Positions 31,886 through 39,738 of a DNA stretch of 64,000 bases are shown in pieces (positions within the stretch are counted from its first letter, which is position 1; each line of letters starts with the position of its first letter). The stretch covers positions 1 to 64,000 of the forward strand of contig CAZNEI010000010.1 in NCBI GenBank assembly GCA_964572045.1, read 5' to 3'. Position numbers and translations under genes: made by a program. The DNA is from CBDCKR01 sp964572045. GTDB taxonomy: Bacteria; Gemmatimonadota; Gemmatimonadetes; Longimicrobiales; Gaopeijiaceae. The notes below the pieces were generated by a model. It saw only the letters and a list, made by a program, of their open reading frames with translations. It was not told the origin of the DNA and ran no database searches.

Positions 31886-33393
31886 CAGACTCGCCTCCTC
31901 ATGCGGGCCGGCAGGATCCCCAACTGGTCTCGATACTTGGCCACGGTCCTCCGGGCGATCTTCACGCCGTCGCTCCGGAGGAGCTCGACGATCTTCTGGT
32001 CGGTGAGGGGCCGCTTGGCGTCTTCGTCGTGGACGAGCCTCTGGATCTTGTCCTTTACCCCCCGCGCCGAGACCGCCTTGCCGCTGGTGGTGGAGATCCG
32101 GCTCGAGAAGAAGAACTTCAGGGAAAACACGCCCCGGGGCGTCTGGACGTACTTCTCGTTGGTGACCCTTGAGACGGTCGACTCGTGCATCTCGATATGG
32201 TCGGCGACCTGGCGAAGCGTGAGCGGCTTGAGGTGCTGGATGCCGCCCTCGAAGAAGTCCCGCTGTCGTTCCACGATGAAGCCCATCACCTTGAGCATCG
32301 TCTGCCGGCGCTGCTCGATCGCCTGAATCATCCAGTTCGCCGAGTTCAGCTTCCTGGAGATGAACTCCTTGTTCTCGCCTTCGAAGCGGCCCTTCTGCCG
32401 GACGACGTCTCGGTAGGACTGGGAGAGCCTGAGCCGCGGTACGCTCGTGTCGTTGACGAAGACCATGTATTCGCCGTCGATCTTCTCCACGATGAGATCG
32501 GGGATGATGTAGCGCTCGGGGTCGGCCGAGTACTTGAGCCCGGGCTTCGGATCGAGCTTGGCGATCTCGTCCGCCACGTCCTGGACCTTGAGGGGCGTGA
32601 TCTCCAGATCGCGCGCCACGTCGGCCCACCGATGGTTGATGAGGTCCTCGAAGTGTTCCTCGACCACGCGGTAGGCCAGGGTGTCGCCCTTGCCGAGCAG
32701 GCGCAGCTGGATCTGAATCGACTCGCGCAGATCCCTGGCGGCCACGCCCGGAGGATCGAAGTCCTGCACGGACGAGAGCATCGCTTCGGCCTCGCCGATG
32801 CCGTAGTGCCGGAACACCTCGTCGAGCTCGATCTGCCCGGCCTCCCGCTCTTCGTCGTCCTCGACGGCGTCGATCTCCCGCTGCGCCACGGCGCGGACCT
32901 CCGTGAGCCAGTCGTTCACCCCTTCGAGCACGTCGTCGAGATCGCACGCCAGGATGCCCGCGTCGTTCACGTTTCCGATGATCTCCTCTCCGAGGCGCAT
33001 CTCCCGCTCGCCGATGTCGAGCATGCGAAGCTGGTCGTGGAGGTGATCCCTGAGGTCCGTGGTCTCGACAGGGACACGCTGAAAGACCTCTCTCGCCTCG
33101 TACTGCTCGCGACGTCCCCCGACGTCGAAACCGTCCAGCAGGATCTCCTCCCAATCGACCTCGTCGTCGTCGGGCGCCTCGTCCTTGTCGTCGTCGGCGA
33201 GCTCGAGCTCGTCGTCGACGTCGGCTTCGGTCATCTCGAGAAACGGGTTCTCTTCGAGTTCCGCCTCGACGCGCTGTTGGATGTCCAGAAGCGGCAGGTA
33301 GAGCAGCTCCATCGCCTGGTAGAGGCGAGGGTTGATCTTCATCTCCTGACGGAGTTGCTGGCTCTGAACGAGCTTCATGCCGTACGCGCTCAT
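31885..33393 (-). CDS. rpoN: RNA polymerase sigma-54 factor
   Basis: 502 residues. Region I is Gln/Leu-rich (MKLVQSQQLRQEMKINPRLYQAMELL), region II is acidic (DVDDELELADDDKDEAPDDDE), the core-binding region follows, and the C-terminus has the HTH (HESTVSRVTNEKYVQTP) and the RpoN box ARRTVAKYR. It directs polymerase to -24/-12 promoters and needs enhancer-binding ATPases; none is in the window. It sits directly behind lptB (16-bp spacer), the same pairing as in Proteobacteria, and one base overlaps the next GT2 gene. Confidence 0.96.
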   Translation of the reverse strand: MSAYGMKLVQSQQLRQEMKINPRLYQAMELLYLPLLDIQQRVEAELEENPFLEMTEADVDDELELADDDKDEAPDDDEVDWEEILLDGFDVGGRREQYEAREVFQRVPVETTDLRDHLHDQLRMLDIGEREMRLGEEIIGNVNDAGILACDLDDVLEGVNDWLTEVRAVAQREIDAVEDDEEREAGQIELDEVFRHYGIGEAEAMLSSVQDFDPPGVAARDLRESIQIQLRLLGKGDTLAYRVVEEHFEDLINHRWADVARDLEITPLKVQDVADEIAKLDPKPGLKYSADPERYIIPDLIVEKIDGEYMVFVNDTSVPRLRLSQSYRDVVRQKGRFEGENKEFISRKLNSANWMIQAIEQRRQTMLKVMGFIVERQRDFFEGGIQHLKPLTLRQVADHIEMHESTVSRVTNEKYVQTPRGVFSLKFFFSSRISTTSGKAVSARGVKDKIQRLVHDEDAKRPLTDQKIVELLRSDGVKIARRTVAKYRDQLGILPARMRRRV

Positions 33394-33409
33394 CGTCCGA
33401 TGCCGGTCC

Positions 33410-34279
33410 CTAGACGCCCGTTCCCTCGTCGCCTTCTCGGTCCACGGCTCTGCCGTTCCCCTGGGGCCGGTCGTATCGATTCCGCATCCGCTGAGTGAGC
33501 GTCGGCCCCAGGTAGATTTCCGCTACTTCATCATGCCAGACCAGCTCGGAGACGGTGCCGCTCACTTGAACTCGTCCCTCGTACATGATGTAGGCGCGGT
33601 CCACGATTTCGAGGGTCTGTTCCACGTTGTGATCGGAGATGATGACCCCGATGCCCCGGTCCCTCAGGCTGCTCACGATGACCTGGATGTCGTTGACGGC
33701 GATCGGATCGATGCCTGCGAACGGCTCGTCGAGCAGCATGAACTTGGGGCGCTGTACGAGCGCACGGGTAATCTCCAGCCGCCGCCGCTCCCCTCCCGAG
33801 AGCGAATAGGCCTTGTGGCTCCGCAGGTGACCGAGAGAAAGCTCGGAGAGCAGCTCCTCCAGCCGGGCCTCCTCTTCGGCCTTGGGCAGCCGCAGGGTCT
33901 CGAGGATGGCTTTGACGTTCTCCTCGACGGTGAGCTTGCGGAAGACCGAGGGCTCTTGGGCCAGATAGCCCACGCCCATACGGGCGCGGCGAAACATCGG
34001 GACATCGGTCAGTTCCCGGCCGTCGAGGTAGACTCGCCCCCGGTATGGCGCGATGAGGCCCACGATCATGTAGAACGTCGTGGTCTTCCCTGCCCCGTTC
34101 GGGCCCAGCAGCCCGACGATCTCTCCCTGGCGGACGGCGATGTCGATGTCGTCCACGACGCGACGCCTGCGGTAGATCTTGGTCAGACCCTCGCCGCGAA
34201 GCAGGCTCCCGATACCGGTTGCCACCGAGCCGCCCTCGGCCGGCCGGTCCGCCCGTGGTTCCGACATCGAACTGTTCAT
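33410..34279 (-). CDS. lptB: LPS export ABC transporter ATPase
   Basis: 289 residues, longer than the usual 240 or so because of N- and C-terminal extensions. Walker A GPNGAGKT is at 59-66, Q-loop LAQEPSVFRKLTVEEN, signature LSGGERRRLEI and Walker B FMLLDEPFAGIDP; the H-loop ISDHNV follows. FRRARMGVGYLAQE is characteristic of LptB. It powers LPS extraction by LptFG and transfer through LptC/LptA. The ATG at 34279 overlaps the lptA-like stop (ATGA); an earlier in-frame ATG (34288) lies deeper in that gene. lptF/lptG are not in this window. Confidence 0.94.
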   Translation of the reverse strand: MNSSMSEPRADRPAEGGSVATGIGSLLRGEGLTKIYRRRRVVDDIDIAVRQGEIVGLLGPNGAGKTTTFYMIVGLIAPYRGRVYLDGRELTDVPMFRRARMGVGYLAQEPSVFRKLTVEENVKAILETLRLPKAEEEARLEELLSELSLGHLRSHKAYSLSGGERRRLEITRALVQRPKFMLLDEPFAGIDPIAVNDIQVIVSSLRDRGIGVIISDHNVEQTLEIVDRAYIMYEGRVQVSGTVSELVWHDEVAEIYLGPTLTQRMRNRYDRPQGNGRAVDREGDEGTGV

Positions 34280-36798
34280 CGCAAGCAAGCCCCCAGTGGC
34301 GGACTGCCGCCCCGTGTGCGGGCGGACGCGGTGTCGGGAGGTGGCGGCGCAAGGGTGTCGGCCGGGATCGTGTCGGGCGGCGGCCGCAGCGTGTCGCCGG
34401 GGATCGTGTCGCCGGGGATCGTATCGGGAAGCGGCTGCGCTTGGAGATACGTTCCCGTAGGATTGTCCACTTCCATGCGGTCCACCTGTCCATCTCGCAT
34501 GAAGAGCCTGATCTCGTCGCCGAGCACATAGTTGAGGTTGACGCGGGGTCCTCCCTCCTCCTCCGGTGCCTCCGCGGAGTTCGGCACAGAGCGGTAGAAG
34601 CTCCTGGCCGCACCCTGAGCCACCAGCATGTCCAGACGGTACCGACTCTCCTCCCCCACTAGTTCCGTGTCCGGTGCCAGGGTCGAGTCGGACTCCGCGC
34701 CAGTAAAGGTAGCCGTTATCTCCTGGCCCTCGATCCAGTCGTGCCGGATCAGCTCCGGCAGATCCTCCGAGTTCAGTGAGTCCTGGGCGCTCGAGATCCC
34801 CCGGGCACTTCCGGCGGCGAATACGCTCTCGAGCTCGCCTCCGGGGGCTCTGACCTCGACGGAGTCTCCCGTCAACGTGAAGTCTTCGGCCGTAGCCCAG
34901 GGCCGTGCGAAGGGGTCTTCGATCACCACGCCCGACGAGTCGGCAGGCTCTTCGGGTGGTGTGAGTTCGTCGGTCGGGATGTCGGAGGGGTCACGAGGCT
35001 CCTCGGCTGGCGAGGCGTCGTCGGCCACGACATCGGACGAGTCGGCTAGCTCTTCAGATTCGCCGACCACGGAGACGATCCGGTCAAGATCTTCCTGCGC
35101 GAACAACAACCGCACGACCGGCCCCCGGATGTCCACCGCGCCTCGCAGGAGGCGGGCACGCCCTCGGGCCTCGAGCTCGTCGATGCGGTTGTTGGGAAGG
35201 CGCATGTCGATCGTGTCTCCGCTCAAGTGGAGCGTGTCGCCCGATGCGGGATCGGGCGAGAGGACGCGCGCATTGTGGTAAAGGGTCAGCACGCCCGAGT
35301 CCTGCCCGTATTGCATCGAGTCTCCGTAGAGCCGAAGAGAGTCCTGCCGGACCTCGACGCGGCCGCGGGCCTGAAAGAGCCGATCCCCGAGCAGCCGGAT
35401 CAGATCGGCGTCCACCTCGAAGGGCTGTGGCGGCCCGGGCGGCGGCGGAGGCCCCACGGTCCCGGCGTCGGGGGCTCCCGGATCGAACGGCCCGGCGTCT
35501 TCCGGCTCCGCCTCGGCCGGATCGGCCTCCTGCGGCTCTGCCTCAGCCGGGTTGGACTCTTCGGGCTCCGCCTCGGCCGGGTCGGCCTCTTCGGGCTCCA
35601 CCTCGGCCGGATCGGCCTCTTCGGGCTCCGGCTCGGCCGGGTCGGCCTCCTCGGGCTCTACCTCAGTCGGGTCGGCCTCCTCGGGCTCTGCCTCAGTCGG
35701 GTTGGCCTCTTCGGGCTCTGCCTCGGCCGGGTTGGTCTCTTCGGGCTCCGCCTCGGNNNNNNNNNNNNNNNNNNNNNNNNNNNNNNNNNNNNNNNNNNNN
35801 NNNNNNNNNNNNNNNNNNNNNNNNNNNNNNNNNNNNNNNNNNNNNNNNNNNNNNNNCTCTTCGGGCTCTGCCTCGGCCGGGTTGGTCTCTTCGGGCTCCG
35901 CCTCGGCCGGGTCGGACTCCTCGGGCTCTGCCTCGGCCGGGTTGGACTCTTCGGGCTCTGCCTCGGCCGGGTTGGACTCTTCGGGCTCTGCCTCGGCCGG
36001 GTCGGTCTCTTCGGGCTCCGGCTCGGCCGGGTCGGCCTCCTCGGGCTCCGGCTCGGCCGGGTTGGACTCTTCGGGCTCTGCCTCGGCCGGATCGGCCTCT
36101 TCGGGCTCCGGCTCGGCCGGGTCGGACTCCTGCGGTTCCGCCTCAGCCGGGTCGACTTCCTCCGGCTCTGCCTCGGCCGGGTTGGCCTCCAACGGACCGA
36201 AGTCCTCCTCGGACGCGCTCGCGGTGTCGGTCGGCACGACGTCCGGGTCCGGGTCCGGAGCCGGCGCTTCCACCTCGAGGCCGTCGAGCCGGGAATCCTC
36301 CGGCCGAGGCTCTTCGGAGACCGGCACGGCCTTGGAGTGGAACCGCGCGTGGGGTCGGCCCCCGCGGACCGTCAAGTCGTCTTCGGGCCGTTGGCGTCCT
36401 GCCTGCAGCATGATCAGGTTCTGCCCGGTCACGACCGAGCCATCGCTCAGGTCGGTCAGGCGGACCGAGCCCTGCGCCTCCAGCCTCCCGGGCCCGCTGT
36501 AGTACTGCGCCCGGTCCGACAGCAGCTCCCGGATCCCGTCGCGGAAGCGGACGCTGCCGTAGAGCTGAGTGATGAAGGTGGCCTCGAAGGTCACTGAGGA
36601 GTCCGCCTCGATGCGGGCGCCGTCGGAGCAAAGGAAGCGCGGCTGCGACACGTAGTTCACGCGCCCGTCGGGTTGGGCTATGGCGCGGGCCTGCCTGGAT
36701 TCGACGAGGTCGCAGGTCCGCTGCTGCGCCGCGAGGCCGGCCACCCATTGAGAGAGCAGGGCTGGAAGGACGACGGAAGGTGCCGAAAGACGTCGCAT
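34276..36798 (-). CDS. Giant LptA/OstA-like protein with acidic repeat linker (assembly gap inside)
   Basis: Periplasmic protein with a Sec signal (PSVVLPALLSQWVAGLAAQ). The first OstA-like domain (about 30-130: ARAIAQPDGRVNYV, QLYGSVRFRDG, RLEAQGSVRLTD) precedes an acidic linker built of 10-residue repeats (EPEEADPAEA and variants). A second set of OstA-like strands (DRLFQARGRVEVRQDSLRLYGD, ARGRARLLRGAVDIRG) and a Pro-rich C-terminal tail follow. Position between lptC and lptB argues for LptA, which bridges LPS across the periplasm, but LptA is normally about 180 residues against about 840 here. The reading frame is assumed to run through 100 N, so true length and even continuity are unknown. 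It overlaps lptC (TGATG) and lptB (ATGA). Confidence 0.72.
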   Translation of the reverse strand: MRRLSAPSVVLPALLSQWVAGLAAQQRTCDLVESRQARAIAQPDGRVNYVSQPRFLCSDGARIEADSSVTFEATFITQLYGSVRFRDGIRELLSDRAQYYSGPGRLEAQGSVRLTDLSDGSVVTGQNLIMLQAGRQRPEDDLTVRGGRPHARFHSKAVPVSEEPRPEDSRLDGLEVEAPAPDPDPDVVPTDTASASEEDFGPLEANPAEAEPEEVDPAEAEPQESDPAEPEPEEADPAEAEPEESNPAEPEPEEADPAEPEPEETDPAEAEPEESNPAEAEPEESNPAEAEPEESDPAEAEPEETNPAEAEPEEXXXXXXXXXXXXXXXXXXXXXXXXXXXXXXXXXXEAEPEETNPAEAEPEEANPTEAEPEEADPTEVEPEEADPAEPEPEEADPAEVEPEEADPAEAEPEESNPAEAEPQEADPAEAEPEDAGPFDPGAPDAGTVGPPPPPGPPQPFEVDADLIRLLGDRLFQARGRVEVRQDSLRLYGDSMQYGQDSGVLTLYHNARVLSPDPASGDTLHLSGDTIDMRLPNNRIDELEARGRARLLRGAVDIRGPVVRLLFAQEDLDRIVSVVGESEELADSSDVVADDASPAEEPRDPSDIPTDELTPPEEPADSSGVVIEDPFARPWATAEDFTLTGDSVEVRAPGGELESVFAAGSARGISSAQDSLNSEDLPELIRHDWIEGQEITATFTGAESDSTLAPDTELVGEESRYRLDMLVAQGAARSFYRSVPNSAEAPEEEGGPRVNLNYVLGDEIRLFMRDGQVDRMEVDNPTGTYLQAQPLPDTIPGDTIPGDTLRPPPDTIPADTLAPPPPDTASARTRGGSPPLGACLR
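35498..36190 (-). repeat. 30-bp tandem repeat array coding a 10-residue acidic unit
   Basis: About 20 visible units of 30 bp encode E-P-E-E-[AST]-[DN]-P-A-E-[AP]. Units differ mostly by single substitutions (D/N, A/S/T), which points to recent expansion by unequal crossing over or slippage. The assembly gap lies inside the array, so the copy number is unknown. Confidence 0.9.
35757..35856. other. Scaffold gap of 100 N
   Basis: Exactly 100 unknown bases, the conventional placeholder for a gap of unknown size. It interrupts the tandem repeat array of the LptA-like gene, where short reads cannot be joined. Confidence 0.98.
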
Positions 36799-37349
36799 CA
36801 GAAGCGGACGGTACCGCCTCGAGTACGGGCGTTCCGCACGAGCACTTGGTCGAAGTCGAGATCCGCGTCGAACCCGGTTCCCTCCACAACGCTCGGACCC
36901 TCGTACATCAAGGTGGCCGAGTCGCTCCAGATTCGGTCGCGGACGGGATGGTAGTTGAGCTCCGCGCTCTCGACTCTGCGAGCGCCGTCGGCGATGAGAA
37001 GCACGGCATTGCCGCGGGCCACCATCGAGTTGTCGGCGGTGTTCAGCCGCCCCCGCTCCGACGTGACGACGGCCTTCTCCGTGCCCAGCTCCTGGTTATA
37101 GGCGGTGAGCACCACGTTGCCCCGCAGCAGGACCACCGTGGAGTCGTTGAAGAAGTAGGCGGTGTCGGCCACGACGAGCGCCTCTCGGATCCCCTCGCGC
37201 GTCAGGTAGTGCGTGTTCCCGAAGATGATGTAGTCCGCTTCGATGCTCTCGAACTCGGGATCGACGACCGTCTCCGGAATCGAGGCTTGGCAGGCCGCGA
37301 GGCCTCCACCCAGCGCAAGGGCCAACATCACTACTCGATGACTCGACAT
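36798..37349 (-). CDS. lptC: LptC-like LPS export lipoprotein
   Basis: 183 residues. The N-terminus MSSHRVVMLALALGGGLAACQ ends in a lipobox (LAAC), so it is a lipoprotein and not the bitopic form of E. coli LptC. The domain is all beta, with LptC/OstA-like strands: EALVVADTAYFFNDSTVVLL, GNVVLTAYNQELGTEKAVV and GNAVLLIADGARRVESAELNY. It should pass LPS from the inner-membrane complex to the LptA bridge. It follows the kdsD gene by 2 bp and its stop overlaps the LptA-like start by one base. LptC proteins diverge strongly, so context is important to this call. Confidence 0.8.
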   Translation of the reverse strand: MSSHRVVMLALALGGGLAACQASIPETVVDPEFESIEADYIIFGNTHYLTREGIREALVVADTAYFFNDSTVVLLRGNVVLTAYNQELGTEKAVVTSERGRLNTADNSMVARGNAVLLIADGARRVESAELNYHPVRDRIWSDSATLMYEGPSVVEGTGFDADLDFDQVLVRNARTRGGTVRF

Positions 37350-37351
37350 GA

Positions 37352-38347
37352 CTATAGAGCCCCGGCTCTCATGAGGTCATGCAGGTGTACAATTCCCTCG
37401 AGAACGCCGTCGCCGTCGACAACGGGAAGGGCCATGATCCCGTGCGACTCCATCCGGTGGATCGCGGCGGAGCCGAGCTCGTCGGCGCGGGCCACCTTCG
37501 GCGACGCATTCATCGCCTCGCGCACGGATCGGTCGAGAAAGTCCTCGCACCTCTCCATCAGTCGGGTGAGGTCGCCGGCCGTGATCACGCCGACGACCCT
37601 CTCCTGCCCATCGACGATGGGCACGGTGCCGCGCTGCTCGGCCAACGGCACGATGCAGTCACGCATGACGGCCACGCTCTCTAGGCGTGGGAACCCCTGT
37701 GCGATCATGACGTCTCTTACACGCACCGTGAGCTTTCGTCCCAATGAGCCGCCGGGATGGAGCAGGGCGAAGTCCTCCTTGCGGAAGCCCTTCTGCTGGA
37801 GGAGCACCACCGCCAAGGCGTCCCCCATCGCCAGCGCGGCGGTCGTCGACGAGGTGGGCGCCAGGTCCATCGGGCAAGCTTCCTCGTCCACCGAACAGTC
37901 GAGCGTGACGGCGGAGAGGGAGGCCAGGGGGGAGTCGGCCGTCCCCGTCAACGCGATGACCGGCACTCCGGTCCGCAGGAGATAGTCGACCAGCCCGGAC
38001 AGCTCCGACGTCTCCCCGCTCTTGGAGATCAGGATGGCGACGTCCTCCCTGCCCACGATCCCGAGGTCGCCGTGGAGCCCCTCGACCGGGTGCAGGAAGG
38101 TGGCGGGCGTTCCCGTGGACGTGAGGGTGGCCGCGATCTTTCGGCCGATGATTCCGCTCTTGCCGATCCCCGAGACGACGACCCTCCCGCTGCACCGGGC
38201 CAGCAGCATCACCCCCGCCCGAAACTCTTCGCCCACCCGCTCCGCCAGGCGTTCGACCGATCGGGCCTCGAGCCGCAGAACGCGGCGAGCCTCTCCGAGC
38301 AGGGAGTCCGCGCGGCCTCGGGCTTCGGGTCCGTGCACCGAGGTCAC
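37352..38347 (-). CDS. kdsD: Arabinose-5-phosphate isomerase (KdsD/KpsF)
   Basis: 331 residues: an SIS isomerase domain (VVSGIGKSGIIGRKIAATL, FLHPVEGLHGDLGIV, SKSGETSEL) and two C-terminal CBS domains (about 210-330: VRDVMIAQGFPRL, VGVITAGDLTRLM, HGIMALPVVDGDGVLEG). It makes D-arabinose 5-phosphate from ribulose 5-phosphate, the first step of Kdo synthesis. The GTG start overlaps the kdsC stop (GTGA). Upstream in-frame codons would run into kdsC and are not preferred. Next to kdsA, kdsB and kdsC, so the whole Kdo route is in this operon. Confidence 0.94.
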   Translation of the reverse strand: MTSVHGPEARGRADSLLGEARRVLRLEARSVERLAERVGEEFRAGVMLLARCSGRVVVSGIGKSGIIGRKIAATLTSTGTPATFLHPVEGLHGDLGIVGREDVAILISKSGETSELSGLVDYLLRTGVPVIALTGTADSPLASLSAVTLDCSVDEEACPMDLAPTSSTTAALAMGDALAVVLLQQKGFRKEDFALLHPGGSLGRKLTVRVRDVMIAQGFPRLESVAVMRDCIVPLAEQRGTVPIVDGQERVVGVITAGDLTRLMERCEDFLDRSVREAMNASPKVARADELGSAAIHRMESHGIMALPVVDGDGVLEGIVHLHDLMRAGAL

Positions 38348-38913
38348 GATCCAGAGCGGGCATCGAGGTAGCCTTGGACGAGCCCGCGCCACTGCCCCCT
38401 CGCCATCAGCAGCGCCTCGGCGAACTCCCGCACGGCACCGGCCCCGCCGCCCGCCCTCGTGCTCCATCCCGCCGCCTGGCGGACCTCGGCCACGGCGTTC
38501 GGCACCGAGACGGCCAGACCGACGCGTTCGAGGACGGGAAGGTCCGCCAGGTCATCGCCCATCATCGCCACCTCCTCCCATCCCACGTCACGCTCGCCGA
38601 GCAGCTCGCGCACCAGCGGGAGCTTGGCCGCGCCGGGATCCTGGTGGCATTCGGTCACCCCGAGCTCCTGCGCTCTCCGGGCCGTGGCCTCCGAGACCCG
38701 GCCCGATACGATGACCACTTCGATTCCGGCCCAGCGCAGCATCTTCACGCCCAGCCCGTCCTGCACGTGAAAGCGCTTGAGCTCGATCGTGCGGCCCCGC
38801 GGCTCGGCTCCGATGTAGAGCCCTCCGTCGGTCAGGACGCCGTCCACGTCCAGAATGACCAGGCGGATCGCGCGGGCCACGTCCGGGGAGATCCGATCCG
38901 CGGGGCTCGCCAT
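38344..38913 (-). CDS. kdsC: Kdo-8-phosphate phosphatase (HAD family)
   Basis: 189 residues, the usual size. HAD motif I is VILDVDGVLTDGGLY (nucleophile Asp in DVDG), motif II VIVSGR, and motif III/IV KLPLVRELL...VAMMGDDLADLPVL. It removes phosphate from Kdo-8-phosphate. It lies 6 bp after kdsA and overlaps kdsD by four bases. Cytoplasmic tetramer in known homologues. Confidence 0.94.
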   Translation of the reverse strand: MASPADRISPDVARAIRLVILDVDGVLTDGGLYIGAEPRGRTIELKRFHVQDGLGVKMLRWAGIEVVIVSGRVSEATARRAQELGVTECHQDPGAAKLPLVRELLGERDVGWEEVAMMGDDLADLPVLERVGLAVSVPNAVAEVRQAAGWSTRAGGGAGAVREFAEALLMARGQWRGLVQGYLDARSGS

Positions 38914-38919
38914 CTCGGG

Positions 38920-39738
38920 TCAGGCCGTCCGCGAGGGAGCGGAAGAGATCGGCGCGGCGAGCGCGGAGCGCACGGCGAGCGCCTGCTCCAAGACCGCCCT
39001 CAGTGCGTCGAGCGGAAGCATGTTGGATCCGTCCGAAGGCGCCACTGAGGGGTTCGGATGGGTTTCGAGGAACAGCCCGTCGCACCCGGCGGCGACGGCG
39101 GCGCGCACGAGAGGCGCGATGAACTCGGGGTCCCCGCCACTCGACCCGTCGGCTCGGCCGGGACGCTGCACCGAATGGGTCCCGTCGAAGAGGGTCGGAG
39201 TCTGGCAGGCCCTTCGAATCCGCCGAAAGGACCGCATGTCGACGACCAGATTGCCGTACCCGAAGAAGGTCCCCCTCTCGGTGACCACAACCTCCGGGGC
39301 CCCCGCGCTCCGCACCTTCTCGACAGCGCCCCGCATGTCGTCGGACGACATCCACTGACCCTTCTTGACGTTGACCACCTTCCCGGTCGCTCCGGCGGCT
39401 CGGAGCAGATCGGTCTGCCTGCACAGGAACGCGGGAATCTGCAGGACGTCTGCGACCTCGGCGGCCCGGGCGGCCTGGGCGGCCTCGTGGATGTCGGTGA
39501 GGGTCGGAAGTCCCGTCTCGTCCCTCACCCTCTCGAGCAGCGGCAGCCCGGCCTCGAGTCCCGGACCCCGGGCGGATGCGGCCCGGGAGCGATTCGCCTT
39601 GTCGAAGGACGCCTTGAAGACGACCGGAAGGCCCAGCACCGACGACAGGAGAGCCAGTCGCCGGCCCACCTCGAGATTGAGCCCCTCATCCTCCAGGACA
39701 CACGGACCCGAGACGAGCGTGAACCCCTCGAACATCAT
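38920..39738 (-). CDS. kdsA: 3-deoxy-8-phosphooctulonate synthase
   Basis: 272 residues. Motifs: VSGPCVLEDE at the start, VFKASFDKANRS, TDIHE, DVLQIPAFLCRQTDLL, NVKKGQWMSSDDM, TERGTFFGYGNLVVDMRS and FDGTHSVQRPG. The Cys in SGPC at about 11-13 and the pattern of metal ligands (Cys, His, Glu, Asp) suggest a metal-dependent form, though this needs an alignment. It condenses phosphoenolpyruvate with arabinose 5-phosphate. The ATG overlaps the pyrG stop (ATGA); a second ATG follows at once. Confidence 0.95.
   Translation of the reverse strand: MMFEGFTLVSGPCVLEDEGLNLEVGRRLALLSSVLGLPVVFKASFDKANRSRAASARGPGLEAGLPLLERVRDETGLPTLTDIHEAAQAARAAEVADVLQIPAFLCRQTDLLRAAGATGKVVNVKKGQWMSSDDMRGAVEKVRSAGAPEVVVTERGTFFGYGNLVVDMRSFRRIRRACQTPTLFDGTHSVQRPGRADGSSGGDPEFIAPLVRAAVAAGCDGLFLETHPNPSVAPSDGSNMLPLDALRAVLEQALAVRSALAAPISSAPSRTA

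Noticed and set aside
35498..36190. Regular 30-bp repeats as a possible CRISPR array
   Set aside because: Units are directly adjacent without unique spacers, keep one reading frame and encode an acidic decapeptide; no cas genes are near.
35227..36597. Plus-strand open frame rich in Leu/Gly/Arg repeats through the same array
   Set aside because: It is the antisense reading of the LptA-like repeat, has no start signal and no family features.
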